63,920 nt of DNA from an uncultured Clostridia bacterium (lineage in GTDB: Bacteria; Bacillota; Clostridia; TANB77; CAG-508), in assembly GCA_947628815.1 (NCBI GenBank), contig CANRBJ010000007.1, positions 1-63,920 on the forward strand. The letters are read 5' to 3'. The notes beneath the pieces were generated by a model. The model made no database searches. It was not told the DNA's origin and worked only from the letters and a program-made list of their open reading frames with translations. Position 1 is the first letter of the stretch; every line of letters begins with the position of its first letter. Positions 1 to 10,456 of the stretch are shown here, in pieces. Position numbers and translations under genes: made by a program.

Positions 1-234
1 GCAAATGCAAAACAAGCACAAGAAGCTGCAAGACAAGCGGGGCAATCATACTATGGAACAAGAAGCAACCCAAGAGCTGAAGCTAACCAGCAAGTAGCTC
101 AGTCTTTACAAGCGCAAGCAAATGCAAAACAAGCACAAGAAGCTGCAAGACAAGCGGGGCAATCATACTATGGAACAAGAAGCAACCCAAGAGCCGAAGC
201 TAATCAGCGTGTAGCTCAATCTCTACAAGAGCAA
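1..234 (+). repeat. Two tandem 117-bp coding repeats
   Basis: Bases 1-117 and 118-234 are nearly identical copies of a 39-codon unit, diverging at a few third positions and at the end of the second copy. The array probably continues upstream of the window. The unit keeps the reading frame, so copy-number change would lengthen or shorten the protein without breaking it. Confidence 0.9.
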
Positions 235-624
235 GAAGCTGCAAGGCAAGCGCAATTGAGATATGAGGAATTTCTGAAACAAAGAGAATTAGAACTAAAA
301 AAAAATAAATTAACCCAAGAAATAAATGAGTTAACTATGAAAGAAAAAGAATATTCTGATTTGGTTAATAAAATTGGACAAATAATAGAGCAATTATCAA
401 AGGCAAATAGCTATGTTAATGAAACAGAAAGTGATATAGATAGATATTATAAAAGTAATAGTAAGGCATTTAAAAAACAATATAAATTGGTTTCTGATTT
501 ACCAAATCAGATTACAAAACTAATTTCAGCTTTAAATACTGCAGAAAGTACTGCTAGTAGCAAATTACAAGAAATATCTTATCAATTAAATACAAAACAA
601 TACGAGTTATCCCATTTATATTGA
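1..624 (+). CDS. Repeat-rich helical protein, 3' part (5' end outside window)
   Basis: The frame is open from the first base, so the gene begins upstream; 207 residues are visible. The first 78 residues are two near-identical 39-residue units rich in Ala, Gln and Glu (QAQEAARQAG then SYYGTRSNPRAEANQ). The rest is a charged, coiled-coil-like segment with no Cys and no membrane helix. I do not recognise a family. It sits 38 bases before an LXG/WXG-type toxin and close to yukD and essC, so a role as a type VII secretion substrate or accessory helical protein is inferred from context only. It contains no in-frame CGG codon. Confidence 0.7.
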   Translation, partial: ANAKQAQEAARQAGQSYYGTRSNPRAEANQQVAQSLQAQANAKQAQEAARQAGQSYYGTRSNPRAEANQRVAQSLQEQEAARQAQLRYEEFLKQRELELKKNKLTQEINELTMKEKEYSDLVNKIGQIIEQLSKANSYVNETESDIDRYYKSNSKAFKKQYKLVSDLPNQITKLISALNTAESTASSKLQEISYQLNTKQYELSHLY

Positions 625-662
625 TGGTTTTATATATTTTATAGAAAGGAAAATAATTACAT

Positions 663-2196
663 ATGGAAGTTTATTTAAATTTTGCAGGAATAAATGATGA
701 TATAAAATCAGATATAAAAAATGCTCAGGAAAAATTAGAATCTGCAAGTAGTATTGCTTCAAAAGTAAAAATACCTAGTGATTTTTACAATTCAAGGGCA
801 ATAAAAAATGTTCCTTCTAAAGTATCAAATATTAGGCAACAGTTAACGCAGTTTCAAGATTGGCTAGATATTTCTACTAGCAAATTTCAAAATGCTGAAA
901 GTCAAAATATAAGTGTAATAGAAAAGCTTATATATAATATAGAAAGTGCTGGAAATAAACTTGAAAATAATACAAATTACCAATCAGTTAGTGAAAAGGT
1001 AGATTACGCATTAAATACATTGTACGAAAAACGGTTTAATTACCTCTGAAGAAAAGTCAAAAGGCTCTTCTATGTTCCAAGGAAGGCTTTCTGAATTTTA
1101 TGGTATGACAATGGATCAAATAAAAGACAAGATGTACAATATATTGCATCCAGAAATTCTCGCTACTCAAAAAATGAATGAAGTATTAAATAATTCAGAA
1201 AAAGATGGTATATCTAATACAGAAATTAATGATGATGTAATTCAAATTATCTTAAAAGAATATACAACAGATGAGATATTTACCTTTTTCTCTCAAATGA
1301 GTGGTACATATGGAGTAGATCAAGGATGTTTAACAGATATATCTCTTTTTGGACATAAACTGGTTAACACTAAAGCTGGCAAAAAAAAGGCATCATTAGC
1401 TTATGATGAAAGATATAAAATGGTAACACAATTTATTCAGACTAAATATGGTTTTTCACCAAAAGATTCTGAAAAAATATTTACTATTGTGGATAGTGTT
1501 GGAGCATGTTCATATGCCAATTTAGCTAATATTATATTTGCAGAATATAAAAATGATACTGATGCTTTTTATGAAGATTTTGGTTTTCCTTATTACCAAG
1601 AGCTATCTAATGGGAATAGGGTAATGAGTGATGCAGAGTTATTGGTAGATATTTTTATTTGGACAAATATGGAAAAAAATGGTGGTAATTTAATATATAC
1701 AAATAAAAATGGTAAAAATAAGATACATGATGAAGCATTAACAACAGATAGCTGGAATCAAGCTGAATTAGCAAGTGGTGACTATCAACAATATTACTCT
1801 TCAACCAGCAAAGGAATAGATGAAAATTTGGTAGATAACTATTTAAAATCTAAATCTGAAAATTTAGATTTCTCTACTGAAAAAATAACATCTATAGATA
1901 AGGCTAAAAAATGGCTAAAAAACAAGGATTCAGAATTAAGCTTGCATATTAATAGAAATGAAAATGCAGCAGTAAGATATATCGATATAGAAACAAATGA
2001 AATAATTGTTACCACAGATAATTGGGATGAAGGAGGTTCACATGTAGTCCCAATAACGGGATTTACAGATAATGGTTTTATTGTAAGTAGCTGGGGGAAA
2101 AGGTGTTTAGTTCCATTTGAAGATATCATAAATAGTGGAGAATATCGTATTTCACGTTCAGACATCAATATAAATACAAAACTGGATGAGATCTGA
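663..2196 (+). CDS. Type VII secretion toxin candidate: helical N-terminus plus papain-like C-terminus, +1 recoded at CGGT
   Basis: Read straight, this is a 128-residue helical ORF ending at 1049 and a 374-residue ORF from 1072. At 1032-1034 the first frame meets CGG; skipping the C gives GGT and joins both into one 510-residue protein (YEK-G-LITSEEKSKG). The N-terminal part is a long helical hairpin of LXG/WXG100 style with a Trp-Leu turn near residue 68. The C-terminal part has papain-like landmarks: a Cys at a helix start (GACSYANL, about residue 282), a His (GSHVVPITGF, about 460) and SSWG (about 475), where papains have NSWG. The neighbouring essC and yukD support export by type VII secretion. 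The protease assignment is inferred from motif order, not from an alignment. Confidence 0.7.
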
Positions 2197-2230
2197 ACTA
2201 AAAAATGTTAATATATAAATCCAAAAGGAG

Positions 2231-2932
2231 ATGAAAAAGGTGAAAATAAAAAAAATTAACATAGAAGAATTAAAAAAGATACATTCAAATATTGATAAGC
2301 AAACAATAGAAGATATGACAAAAGAAGAACAAGATAATTACTTATTAAGATATAATATGTATAGAGGCTTATTTACAAAATTTATATTACAAGAATTACA
2401 TTTAAAGGAATATGATAAAAAAATAGAGGATTCTGGACTAAATTTCGAAACTACAAAAGAAGAAGATATGGACATATACCAATATTTTTCAAGTGATGAA
2501 CTAAAATATTTTTATATAAGAAATAATATACATATAGAAAAATTAAATGAAGAAGAAGAAAAATATTTACAACAAAAAATAAATAACAATAACTCTGAAT
2601 TAGATGATGAGGCACAAAACTTCATACAAAATACATACGAAAAAATAATATTTGAAGATGTATTAAAAAATGGTGAGATATGTACAATTACATATGGACC
2701 AGATAGTAGAACATTTATGGCACCAAACAATGCACTAGTACTAGGAATAAGATACGACGAATTTGCTGATCAAGGTCTAAATGATGATGAGTGGGATGAG
2801 TTACACAATAAACAAATAGAGTTTTTAGGTGAGTTATTTATTGATATGCATACAAAATTAAAAGAAAAATTAAATGTACCAATTAGTATATTAAAATATA
2901 CTAGGTACAGTATAAGAAAGTTAGAACAATAA
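2231..2932 (+). CDS. Acidic hypothetical protein, possible immunity partner
   Basis: Encodes 233 residues, rich in Glu, Asp, Lys and Asn, with no signal peptide or membrane segment. I do not recognise a family. It starts 34 bases after the papain-like toxin and is followed by a strong terminator, so the two are probably co-transcribed. This position, together with its cytoplasmic acidic character, suggests an immunity protein, by context only. The ATG at 2231 lies directly against the AAAAGGAG motif; a GTG at 2240 has better ribosome-binding spacing and may be the true start. Confidence 0.6.
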   Translation: MKKVKIKKINIEELKKIHSNIDKQTIEDMTKEEQDNYLLRYNMYRGLFTKFILQELHLKEYDKKIEDSGLNFETTKEEDMDIYQYFSSDELKYFYIRNNIHIEKLNEEEEKYLQQKINNNNSELDDEAQNFIQNTYEKIIFEDVLKNGEICTITYGPDSRTFMAPNNALVLGIRYDEFADQGLNDDEWDELHNKQIEFLGELFIDMHTKLKEKLNVPISILKYTRYSIRKLEQ

Positions 2933-2950
2933 AATATTATATAAAGGGAT

Positions 2951-3003
2951 TTGCCCCAAATTTTCTAAAAATTTAAGTTTTGGAAAATTTGGGGCTTTTT
3001 TAT
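2951..3003 (+). terminator. Rho-independent terminator of the toxin cluster
   Basis: GCCCCAAATTTTC pairs with GGAAAATTTGGGGC across a loop of about 16 bases and is followed by a T run. It lies 19 bases after the stop of the 233-residue gene and separates the plus-strand substrate cluster from the convergent yukD-essC pair. Confidence 0.85.
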
Positions 3004-3008
3004 TTTAG

Positions 3009-3266
3009 CTAAATTAGTATAATTTCAGAACCATTTCTAATGTTTGTTTCTTTAATAATTTGATTTAATTCATATGGCTTAGCTGTTAATTTATCATATA
3101 AAAGTGGTAACGTATCAGGCTTATAATATCCTCCACTAAATTCATATACAGCTTTTACTAATAAATTAATGACATTATATATTCTTTTATTTAATGGAAT
3201 CCATATATCATATTCTCCTCCAATTATAGGAACATATAATTTTACTAAAATTTTATTCATCATCAT
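3009..3266 (-). CDS. yukD: YukD/EsaB-like ubiquitin-fold protein of type VII secretion
   Basis: Encodes about 85 residues of the YukD family: a beta-strand start (KILVKLYVPI), a central helix (VINLLVKAVYEF) and an ending on the pattern IRNGSEIILI typical of the ubiquitin fold. Family members are small cytosolic components or regulators of type VII secretion. The start overlaps the end of essC within a run of ATG codons (GTG ATG ATG ATG), so translation is probably coupled. The first ATG, at 3266, was chosen as start. It is the last gene of the essC transcript. Confidence 0.8.
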   Translation of the reverse strand: MMMNKILVKLYVPIIGGEYDIWIPLNKRIYNVINLLVKAVYEFSGGYYKPDTLPLLYDKLTAKPYELNQIIKETNIRNGSEIILI

Positions 3267-6200
3267 CACCTTTTTCCTTTATTCCAAGTAATTTTATAAG
3301 TGTACTTTCACCTTGTTCTACTGCATATCCAAAACTAATTCCACAATTATTTACAATATCTCGTCTTGAATTTACACTTATTAGGTACTGGTCATCTATA
3401 CCATTTCCAATCCATATTCCAGTATCACCCATAATATATTTTTTGTACCATCCATCATATTGATGATTTTTGAATCTTGCCATATTATCTATTAATATAA
3501 AGCTATAATTTCCAATATTTTCAGCTTTTTCTAAAGTTTCTAAGAAAGTATTTTCATTATCATTTAAGTCATTTAAAAATTTATCTACCCCTATTATAAT
3601 ACATAGTTCTTTTGCATTATTTTGTGTATTTTCTTCCATTTTCTCATTATATTCTTTAAATAACTTGTTTATATTTATTTTCTCTGTTTGCATTATTCGT
3701 TCTGCATCAAAAATAGTAACATTAATATTTTCTAAACTTTCAAATTCTTGAATTAAATCGGTAATAAATTGCAATGAATCGTATATGTTTTTACTTGTAA
3801 TAATATTTATAAAGTTTTTTGTAAAATCCCATGTAAAAATATTTAATGTCTTCTTGGCAATTCCTAATGGTATTGATGTTAAATCTTTTAGCTCTTCTCC
3901 AACATCTTCTATTGTTACTCTTTCTGGAATTATTGGTATATGTTTTGCAATTGTTGTGTTAGTATTTTTAAGGCTTGTTATTATTTCTTTTATATGAACA
4001 TTCCAATCTTCTGGTGGACAAATTTTTGCTGTTTGAAACTCATACACTCCTGTTCCTAATTCTACGAGTCCTCTACCAAAGATTTGTGATGGTCGTTTTT
4101 TACCTAATTTATCAAATATATTTATATAGTCATCTTGATTATTTAATTGTAAAGCAATTTTTTGTTTAAAGTTTTGTGCTAGTCTATATCTTAAGTTATT
4201 GTGCGAACTTGTAGTAATTATAAATACTATTCCACTTTTTATTCCTTCTCTTGTTAAAACTTGAAATACATCTTCATATTTATCTCCATAGTTTTCGGCA
4301 AATACTTCATAATTATTTATTACTACCATAATCATTGGCATCGCTTTTCCACTAGTTTTTAGATATAAATTATAATCTCCGTTATAATCAGATAGTATAG
4401 ATTTTCTGTTTTTTATTTCTTTTTGTAACATATCGAAAAATCTACTTATTTTTTCTGCGTCATTTCCAAACACTATATCTCCAATGTGTGGTACTCCTTT
4501 AAATATTTTTAATGCTTCTGTTCCAAAGTCTAATAAATATAACCAAACATCATCACTACTGTACGTTGTAATTGTGTCATATACCATTGTACTTAATAAT
4601 GTTTCTTTTCCACTTTCAGCATTTCCAAAAATTATGGTATTCCCTTGTGTTGATAATTGTAAACTAACTATTCCTTGTTTTTGGTTATATGGGTCATCAT
4701 ATTCACCAATTACTGGATCTATATTGTTTTTTACTGGTTTTATATCATATTTTTCTTTTATACCTTTAAGATAAATTATTTCTGGAATATTCTCTAGCCA
4801 TAAGGTTTCAGCTTTTATGTCATTTTGTTTTGCAAGTTCATATATATATTTAACTATGTTTGTTAACTGTTCTCCACTGCTGTTAACTACTTTTTTTACA
4901 TTATCATCTACTTTTTTTATTACTACTCCTGTGTTGGATACAAATTCTATTGATGTGTCTATCTTCTTTTTAGTAACATTTGATGGAAAATATGGTGCTC
5001 CTGACCATGCTGATTGTCCTAATACAAAATATTCATCGTTTCCAACTTGTAAGTAGAATTGTCCTGCACTTTTTAAATTTGCAGCATCTGGTTTTTTTAT
5101 TACATCCATACTGTCTTCTCTGTCTTGTACTTTTAAACAAATTCCAAATTTACTATTACTACGTATTTGTTCATTTACTATTCCTGCTGGCTTTTGTGTT
5201 GCTAAAATAAGGTGTACTCCTAAGCTACGTCCAATTCTTGCAACACTTATTAATTCATCCATAAATTCTCCTTGTTGTTGTTTTAGTTCCGCAAACTCAT
5301 CACATATAATTAATAAGTGTGGTACTGGCATATCTACTATTCCTGAATGATAAAGTTTTTGATATTTATATATATCTATTGTTCCTTCCTCTGTCATATC
5401 TCTTGCTTTATTAAATATTATTTGTCTTCTTCTTAATTCACTTTGAATTGAGTCTAATGACCTTTGTAGTCCTACTGTATCTATATTTGTTATTGTTCCT
5501 ACTAAGTGTGGTAGTTTTATATCTCTTTTTTGAAAAGCTCCTGCTAGCCCCCCACCTTTATAGTCTATTAATACAAATGCTAAGTCGTCTGGATGATAGT
5601 TAATTGCAAGTGATAATATGTATGTTATTATAAATTCACTTTTTCCGAGAACCTGTGCTACCTGCAATTAACCCATGTGGTCCATGGAATTTCTCATGAA
5701 TGTCTAATACTATTGGCATTCCAGTAGTATCTATTCCTATTGGTGCTTTTAATGATAGTGTTGCATCGTTATTTCTCCATCTTTGTAAAATATTTAGTTG
5801 CTCTATACAACCTACATCATACATTTCTAAAAATGTATAGCTATTTGGTAATAGCATTCCTCCTGAAGCTGTATATTTTATTGGTATATTTGAAACTGTC
5901 TTAATTATTTTATCAAAGAAAAATGTTTTTGAATCATCAAATATAAATTGTTTTTTATTTGTTGATGATATCTCGCTTTCAAATATAGAACCTCCTTTTT
6001 CATCTATACTTATGAATGTTTTACATTCATTTGGTAGTTGCATTAAATTATTTGTTATACATAGAAAACTAAAACCGAGATTTACTTTATTTTTTAATAT
6101 TTCGGAAATTGCTTTTATATTTTCTATTTTTTTATAGTCATCTGTTATAATTAAATAATATGGCATAAATACTTTATAATTTATGTCATTTCCTTGATAC

Positions 6201-7840
6201 TGCAACCTATTTTTTAATTCTTCTTCTAAATATCTTGCAATTTCTTTCATATCTTCATAATTATCTGCAAAAAATCGAATCTGTTTAGTATTGTCCCATA
6301 CATGTGGCAACATTTTTACATATTCCCACTTTTTCTCATCTTTTACTAAAAATACAAGTTTTAAGTCTTCATAACTATGGAAAGTAATTAATTGCAAAAT
6401 TAAACTTTGCATAAATTTTTCCATTTTTTCTTTGTTTTTTACAATAAGTGCTGAAACATTTTTTTCAACTAATGACATTGCAATTGGTGCATCTTTTAAT
6501 GTCTTTGATTTATTTGCAATAGTGTTTAAAATTTCAACTAAATTGTCATCTTCCATTGTAAATGTTTCTTCTGGATATTGTATATCTATATTTAGAGGTA
6601 CATCTCCTATTCCTAATCTTACACTTAGAAAATCGGGATCTTCAATTTTTCTTTCCCATAGACGCATACCTTTTTCAAGTATTATTTTTACGCATTCTTC
6701 TACTGGAACGTAATTTTCCATTAAGATGTTTCTTTGTTTTGTCATAATTTTATCTATTACTTTTATTTTTGAATTTATATATTCTTTGTATCTCTTTTGA
6801 CGTTTTTCTTCATACTTTATTTTTTGCTTTTTTTGGTATTTTTGATTTATCATTGGAAAAAGTACCATACTTGCAAGCATTGCAAATGCTATTAGCATTG
6901 TAAACATTACTTGCTTTTTGTCTGCTGTTCCACTTATAAAATTGTCTATTGCTGACATAATAGATACCATCGACATTACACCCATAGATAACATAGAACC
7001 AAACATCAAAATTGCTGGCATATCTTCTTTACTTTGTATTTGTGGAGGTGGATCAATTCGTATTTTCTCACATTCTATTAAATTTGTTATCCTTGGAGAT
7101 CTTGAAAAGTATTCATCTTCTTCATATAATTGTATTTCACTATCATCTTCTTGTTGTAAGTTTGGTATATCAATATCTCGATTAACTATTTTTAAGCACT
7201 GATTGTTACAACTTATTCTATTTTGTGGATTATTTACTAATATGTTATTTCCCATTATTATAATTTTTAATCCCATAATGAAGATTACATCTCCATTAAA
7301 TAGAATTTTTCTTTCTAAAACAGGCATATCGTTTACAAATGTTCCAAATTTTTTATCAAAATTTTCTATCATCCATCTACCATTATTAAAAAATATTTTT
7401 GCGTGATTTTCTTCTATTAGCGCATTATTATATACTATATGACTATTTATATTTTTTCCAATTAATATTTCTTGAGTATTGTTTATGTTTAACTCGCAAA
7501 AATTTTTTTCATATACAGGAGAACAGTATAATATATATACTTCATTCGAACTTCCTACTGTAATACAATACATACTATATTCCTTTAAAATAATTTTATC
7601 TATTATATTCTCCTGTGAATGTTCTATTTGAATGCTATCATTATAAATTTTTATGTGTTTCGTATTTATTATTTTTGCATAATTTGTACTTACAATTTGC
7701 CATTTTCCATTTTGAGCTTGAATGTTTATTAACTTTTTTTCATTTTCTCCACTTGTGTCACTTATCCAATAGTTTCCGTTTGCAATTTGTGGTAATACTA
7801 TTTTATACTTTACATTTTTCCCTATAAGTGTTACTAACAC
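3253..7840 (-). CDS. essC: EssC/YukBA-type FtsK-SpoIIIE ATPase of type VII secretion, +1 recoded at CGGA in the P-loop
   Basis: A full-length EssC of about 1528 residues results if one base is skipped; uncorrected it appears as 734- and 804-residue halves. The N-terminus has an FHA domain (about 105-190: IGKN, then SHIVYNN, then KFGTFVND). Two membrane helices follow (about 275-330), then FtsK/SpoIIIE ATPase modules. The first P-loop straddles the break: the frame reads GSTGS then CGG at 5645-5647 and stops 6 codons later, while skipping the C gives GSTGSGKSEF, followed by LIDYKGGG. A degenerate second P-loop (GNAESGKET) lies near residue 1075, and a third module near 1345 is degenerate. It is the membrane motor that drives export of WXG100/LXG substrates such as those encoded nearby. 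Confidence 0.93.
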
Positions 7841-7876
7841 GCAAGTATTCCTCCTATTCTTTTGTATTTTATAATA

Positions 7877-7904
7877 ATTATACTAAATATGCATAATTTG
7901 TCAA
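7877..7904 (-). promoter_or_regulatory. Consensus sigma-A promoter for essC-yukD
   Basis: On the minus strand, TTGACA and TATAAT are separated by 16 bases, 37 bases upstream of the essC start. The rest of 7841-8172 is AT-rich with no supported gene. A 66-codon hydrophobic plus-strand ORF at 7862-8062 overlaps this promoter and lacks a ribosome-binding site. Confidence 0.85.
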
Positions 7905-8172
7905 AGCCAAATTTTACTATTCAAATTATCATTTCCATTTTTATTTCATATCTTATTAGGGAAATACTTACTACGCTCTATAACGTACAAATATTAAGTT
8001 TTATTTACAATTTTTTTACTATCTTGTTACATATTATTTTAACTAGTTTATTGCTCAAATAGTTGCATTTTTTATATTTGTACTTGATATTTACATAATT
8101 TTATGTTATTCTTAATATATAAAAAATATTGAATGTTATGCAACCATTCATTTATTTTGAAGGAGGAATAAA

Positions 8173-8637
8173 ATGTATACTAATTTAATGAAAAGCAACA
8201 TAATAATGCGGAGAATTTTAAAAGCAGCTATATGTATAATTTTAATTACAATTATATGTATGATTGCTTATTGCAAAAATACTTCATTTGTTACTATAAT
8301 GATTGTATCTGGTTTGATCATTAGTTTTTTCATTATGTGGTTGCATTCATGCTATGTGGATGTGTACTATATGTACAAAGCACATGATGAATTTATTGCT
8401 AGTTTAAGCGATGGCGATGGTGTATTAATGGATACACTGCCACTTGGCTTTAAAACCGAGATACAGACGTTGTGTGCTCTTCCTTGTGACAATAATGACA
8501 AAATATATCTTAAATATGATGAAACAGATAAAATGTATCCGTTTAAGGTTCTAGAAAAAACGACAGCAGGCGAAAAACTTTTTTCTTTAAGCGCTGAAAG
8601 CGTTTCACCACTAATCTTATGGTACCTTACTCCGTAA
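8173..8637 (+). CDS. Small two-helix membrane protein, atypical codon use, in-frame CGG
   Basis: Encodes 154 residues with a strong AGGAGG site 6 bases before the ATG. Two membrane helices lie at about 16-32 and 40-58 (AAICIILITIICMIA; VTIMIVSGLIISFFIMW), followed by a soluble C-terminal domain of about 95 residues. I recognise no family. Codon use in the second half (GGC, ACC, GAG, CTG) is richer in G+C than in neighbouring genes. Codon 13 is CGG (8209-8211) and must be read as Arg to give this protein; applying the +1 rule seen elsewhere stops it two codons after the restored glycine. Recent acquisition is a possible explanation. Confidence 0.65.
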   Translation: MYTNLMKSNIIMRRILKAAICIILITIICMIAYCKNTSFVTIMIVSGLIISFFIMWLHSCYVDVYYMYKAHDEFIASLSDGDGVLMDTLPLGFKTEIQTLCALPCDNNDKIYLKYDETDKMYPFKVLEKTTAGEKLFSLSAESVSPLILWYLTP

Positions 8638-8662
8638 GAGTAATAGCATTTTGGTTGCATAA

Positions 8663-8713
8663 CAACTAAAAAAAGCGTTACCTTGTTTTTTTAAGGTTTC
8701 GCTTTTTTAGTTA
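8663..8713. terminator. Bidirectional terminator between the 154-residue gene and pyrD
   Basis: AACTAAAAAAAGCG pairs with CGCTTTTTTAGTT, with an inner ACCTT/AAGGT stem. A/T tails on both sides allow it to serve both convergent genes. Confidence 0.85.
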
Positions 8714-8715
8714 TT

Positions 8716-9624
8716 TTAATTCATTTGAACTGTTCCTATAATTTCATTTATATCTTCTATATTATATTTTTTCATATATTCGGTAATTCCGTCTACTACT
8801 TTTATGCAAGTGTCTGGTGTGATGAAGTTTCCTGTTCCGATTGATACAGCTGTTGCTCCTGCAAGTATAAATTCGATTGCATCGTCTTGAGTTACAATTC
8901 CACCTAATCCTAATACTGGTATGTTTACTGCATGTGCTACTTGATATACCATTCTTACTGCGACTGGTTTTATTGCAGGTCCTGATAAACCTCCCATGTT
9001 ATTTGCAAGATGTGGTCTTCTTGTGTGTATGTCTATACTCATTCCAAGTAAAGTGTTTATTAATGATACACCATCTGCTCCGGCATCTTCGGCTCCTTTT
9101 GCAGGTGCTGTTATATCTGTAACGTTTGGTGTTAGTTTTACTATTAGTGGTTTATCTAGTACTTTTCGAACTTGTGATGTTACTTCTTTTACTCCTTCAT
9201 ATGTTGTTCCAAATGCCATACATCCTGCTTTTACGTTTGGGCATGATAGGTTTAGTTCTACTCCATCTATATCTAATGTATTTAGTACTTTTGCAAGTTC
9301 TACATATTCATCTATACTGCTTCCGCAAGCATTTACAATTATTGCTGTATCAAATTGTTTTAGGTATGGTAAGTCATTTTGCATAAAGTATTCTACTCCT
9401 GGATTTTGTAGTCCTATTGCGTTTAACATTCCTGCTGTTGTTTCATATACACGAGGTGGTTTATTTCCTGAACGTGGTTTTAGTGATGTTCCTTTTGTGC
9501 AGATTCCTCCTATTTTGTTTAAGTCTATTAGTTCTGCAAATTCTCTTCCATATCCAAATGTTCCTGATGCAACTGTTACTGGATTTTTCATCTGAATTCC
9601 TGCTAAATTTACACTTGTATTCAT
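8716..9624 (-). CDS. pyrD: Dihydroorotate dehydrogenase B, catalytic subunit
   Basis: Encodes 302 residues, the usual length for class 1B PyrD. It oxidises dihydroorotate to orotate using FMN. Visible hallmarks are VNLAGIQMKNPV at the start, the NLSCPN loop carrying the class 1 catalytic Cys, KLTPNVTD, the phosphate-binding GLGGI, and the end motif SIGTGNF. The adjacent pyrK supplies the FAD and iron-sulfur subunit, which fits the NAD-linked 1B enzyme. It is the last gene of the pyrC-pyrF-pyrK-pyrD run, 18 bases after pyrK. Confidence 0.97.
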   Translation of the reverse strand: MNTSVNLAGIQMKNPVTVASGTFGYGREFAELIDLNKIGGICTKGTSLKPRSGNKPPRVYETTAGMLNAIGLQNPGVEYFMQNDLPYLKQFDTAIIVNACGSSIDEYVELAKVLNTLDIDGVELNLSCPNVKAGCMAFGTTYEGVKEVTSQVRKVLDKPLIVKLTPNVTDITAPAKGAEDAGADGVSLINTLLGMSIDIHTRRPHLANNMGGLSGPAIKPVAVRMVYQVAHAVNIPVLGLGGIVTQDDAIEFILAGATAVSIGTGNFITPDTCIKVVDGITEYMKKYNIEDINEIIGTVQMN

Positions 9625-9642
9625 TTCTTTCTCCTTTCTTGT

Positions 9643-10437
9643 TTATATTTCTACATCTTTTGCATCAAATACTGGTCCTGCTTTACATACATGAATATAT
9701 TCTGGTGCTTCTTTTGGGCTATTTGCTGTTTTTACAGCACATCCTAAACATACACCTAGTCCACATGCCATTTTTTCTTCTAATGATATTTCACATGGTA
9801 TGTTTTTTTCTATTGCTAAATTTTGCACTGCTTTTAACATTGGTAATGGACCACAGGCAAATATTTTATCTATTATTCCATTTTCGATGTCTTTTTTTAG
9901 TTCGTTAATAGCAAAACCCTTTATTCCGTAAGTTCCATCGTCTGTTGTAACAACTAGATTGTCACTTACATTTTTAAATTCTTCTTCTAAAACTACGTAA
10001 TCTTTATTTCTAAATCCTAAATATATATTTACTTTGCTGCTTGTGTTTTGTTTTAGTTCTTTTGCTAGTTCATATAATGGAAATGTTCCTATTCCTCCTC
10101 CAATAATGGCTGCTGTTTTATAATCTTTTATTTCAAATGTTCCATATCCTAATGGACCAATAATGTCTAATTCTTCTCCTACTTTTCTATCTGCTAATAT
10201 TTTTGTTCCTTTTCCTTTTACTTGAACAATGAACTCTAGAAGTCCTTTTTCTTTTTCAATATTATAGATACTTATTGGTCTTCTTAATAGTGGTTCTATG
10301 TTATCTATTACTCGTATTTCAATAAAGTTTCCCGGTTTTGCATTGTCTACTATTTCTTTTGCCTCTATTGTGAATTTATAGATATCTTCTTTTAGTTGTT
10401 CTTTTTTTATGATTTTTGATTTTATATTGCATTTCAT
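9643..10437 (-). CDS. pyrK: Dihydroorotate dehydrogenase B, electron transfer subunit
   Basis: Encodes 264 residues from the ATG at 10437, chosen because AAGGAGG lies 8 bases before it; an upstream in-frame ATG is inside that site. The FAD domain has RRPISIYN. The NAD-binding region has AAIIGGGIGTFPLY. The C-terminus carries a [2Fe-2S] cluster pattern of four Cys (ACGLGVCLGC, then HVCKAGPVF). It passes electrons from PyrD to NAD+. Confidence 0.97.
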   Translation of the reverse strand: MKCNIKSKIIKKEQLKEDIYKFTIEAKEIVDNAKPGNFIEIRVIDNIEPLLRRPISIYNIEKEKGLLEFIVQVKGKGTKILADRKVGEELDIIGPLGYGTFEIKDYKTAAIIGGGIGTFPLYELAKELKQNTSSKVNIYLGFRNKDYVVLEEEFKNVSDNLVVTTDDGTYGIKGFAINELKKDIENGIIDKIFACGPLPMLKAVQNLAIEKNIPCEISLEEKMACGLGVCLGCAVKTANSPKEAPEYIHVCKAGPVFDAKDVEI

Positions 10438-10456
10438 AAGTTTTTTCCTCCTTATA

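Noticed and set aside
1..234. Tandem 117-bp unit as a CRISPR or intergenic repeat
   Set aside because: It is in frame, codes for 39 residues per unit and has no spacers.
1026..1034. A one-base loss in the A5 run before CGG as the cause of the toxin-gene break
   Set aside because: Adding an A also restores the frame (KNGL versus KGL), but the CGGT rule explains the site without a separate mechanism.
7862..8062. 66-codon hydrophobic plus-strand ORF
   Set aside because: It overlaps the consensus essC promoter, lacks a ribosome site and reads like low-complexity AT-rich sequence.
9417..9908. Long Leu/Phe-rich ORFs opposite pyrD, pyrK, rpoB, rpoC and others
   Set aside because: These are antisense shadows of conserved genes. 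Their Leu/Phe richness is the complement of A-rich codons.
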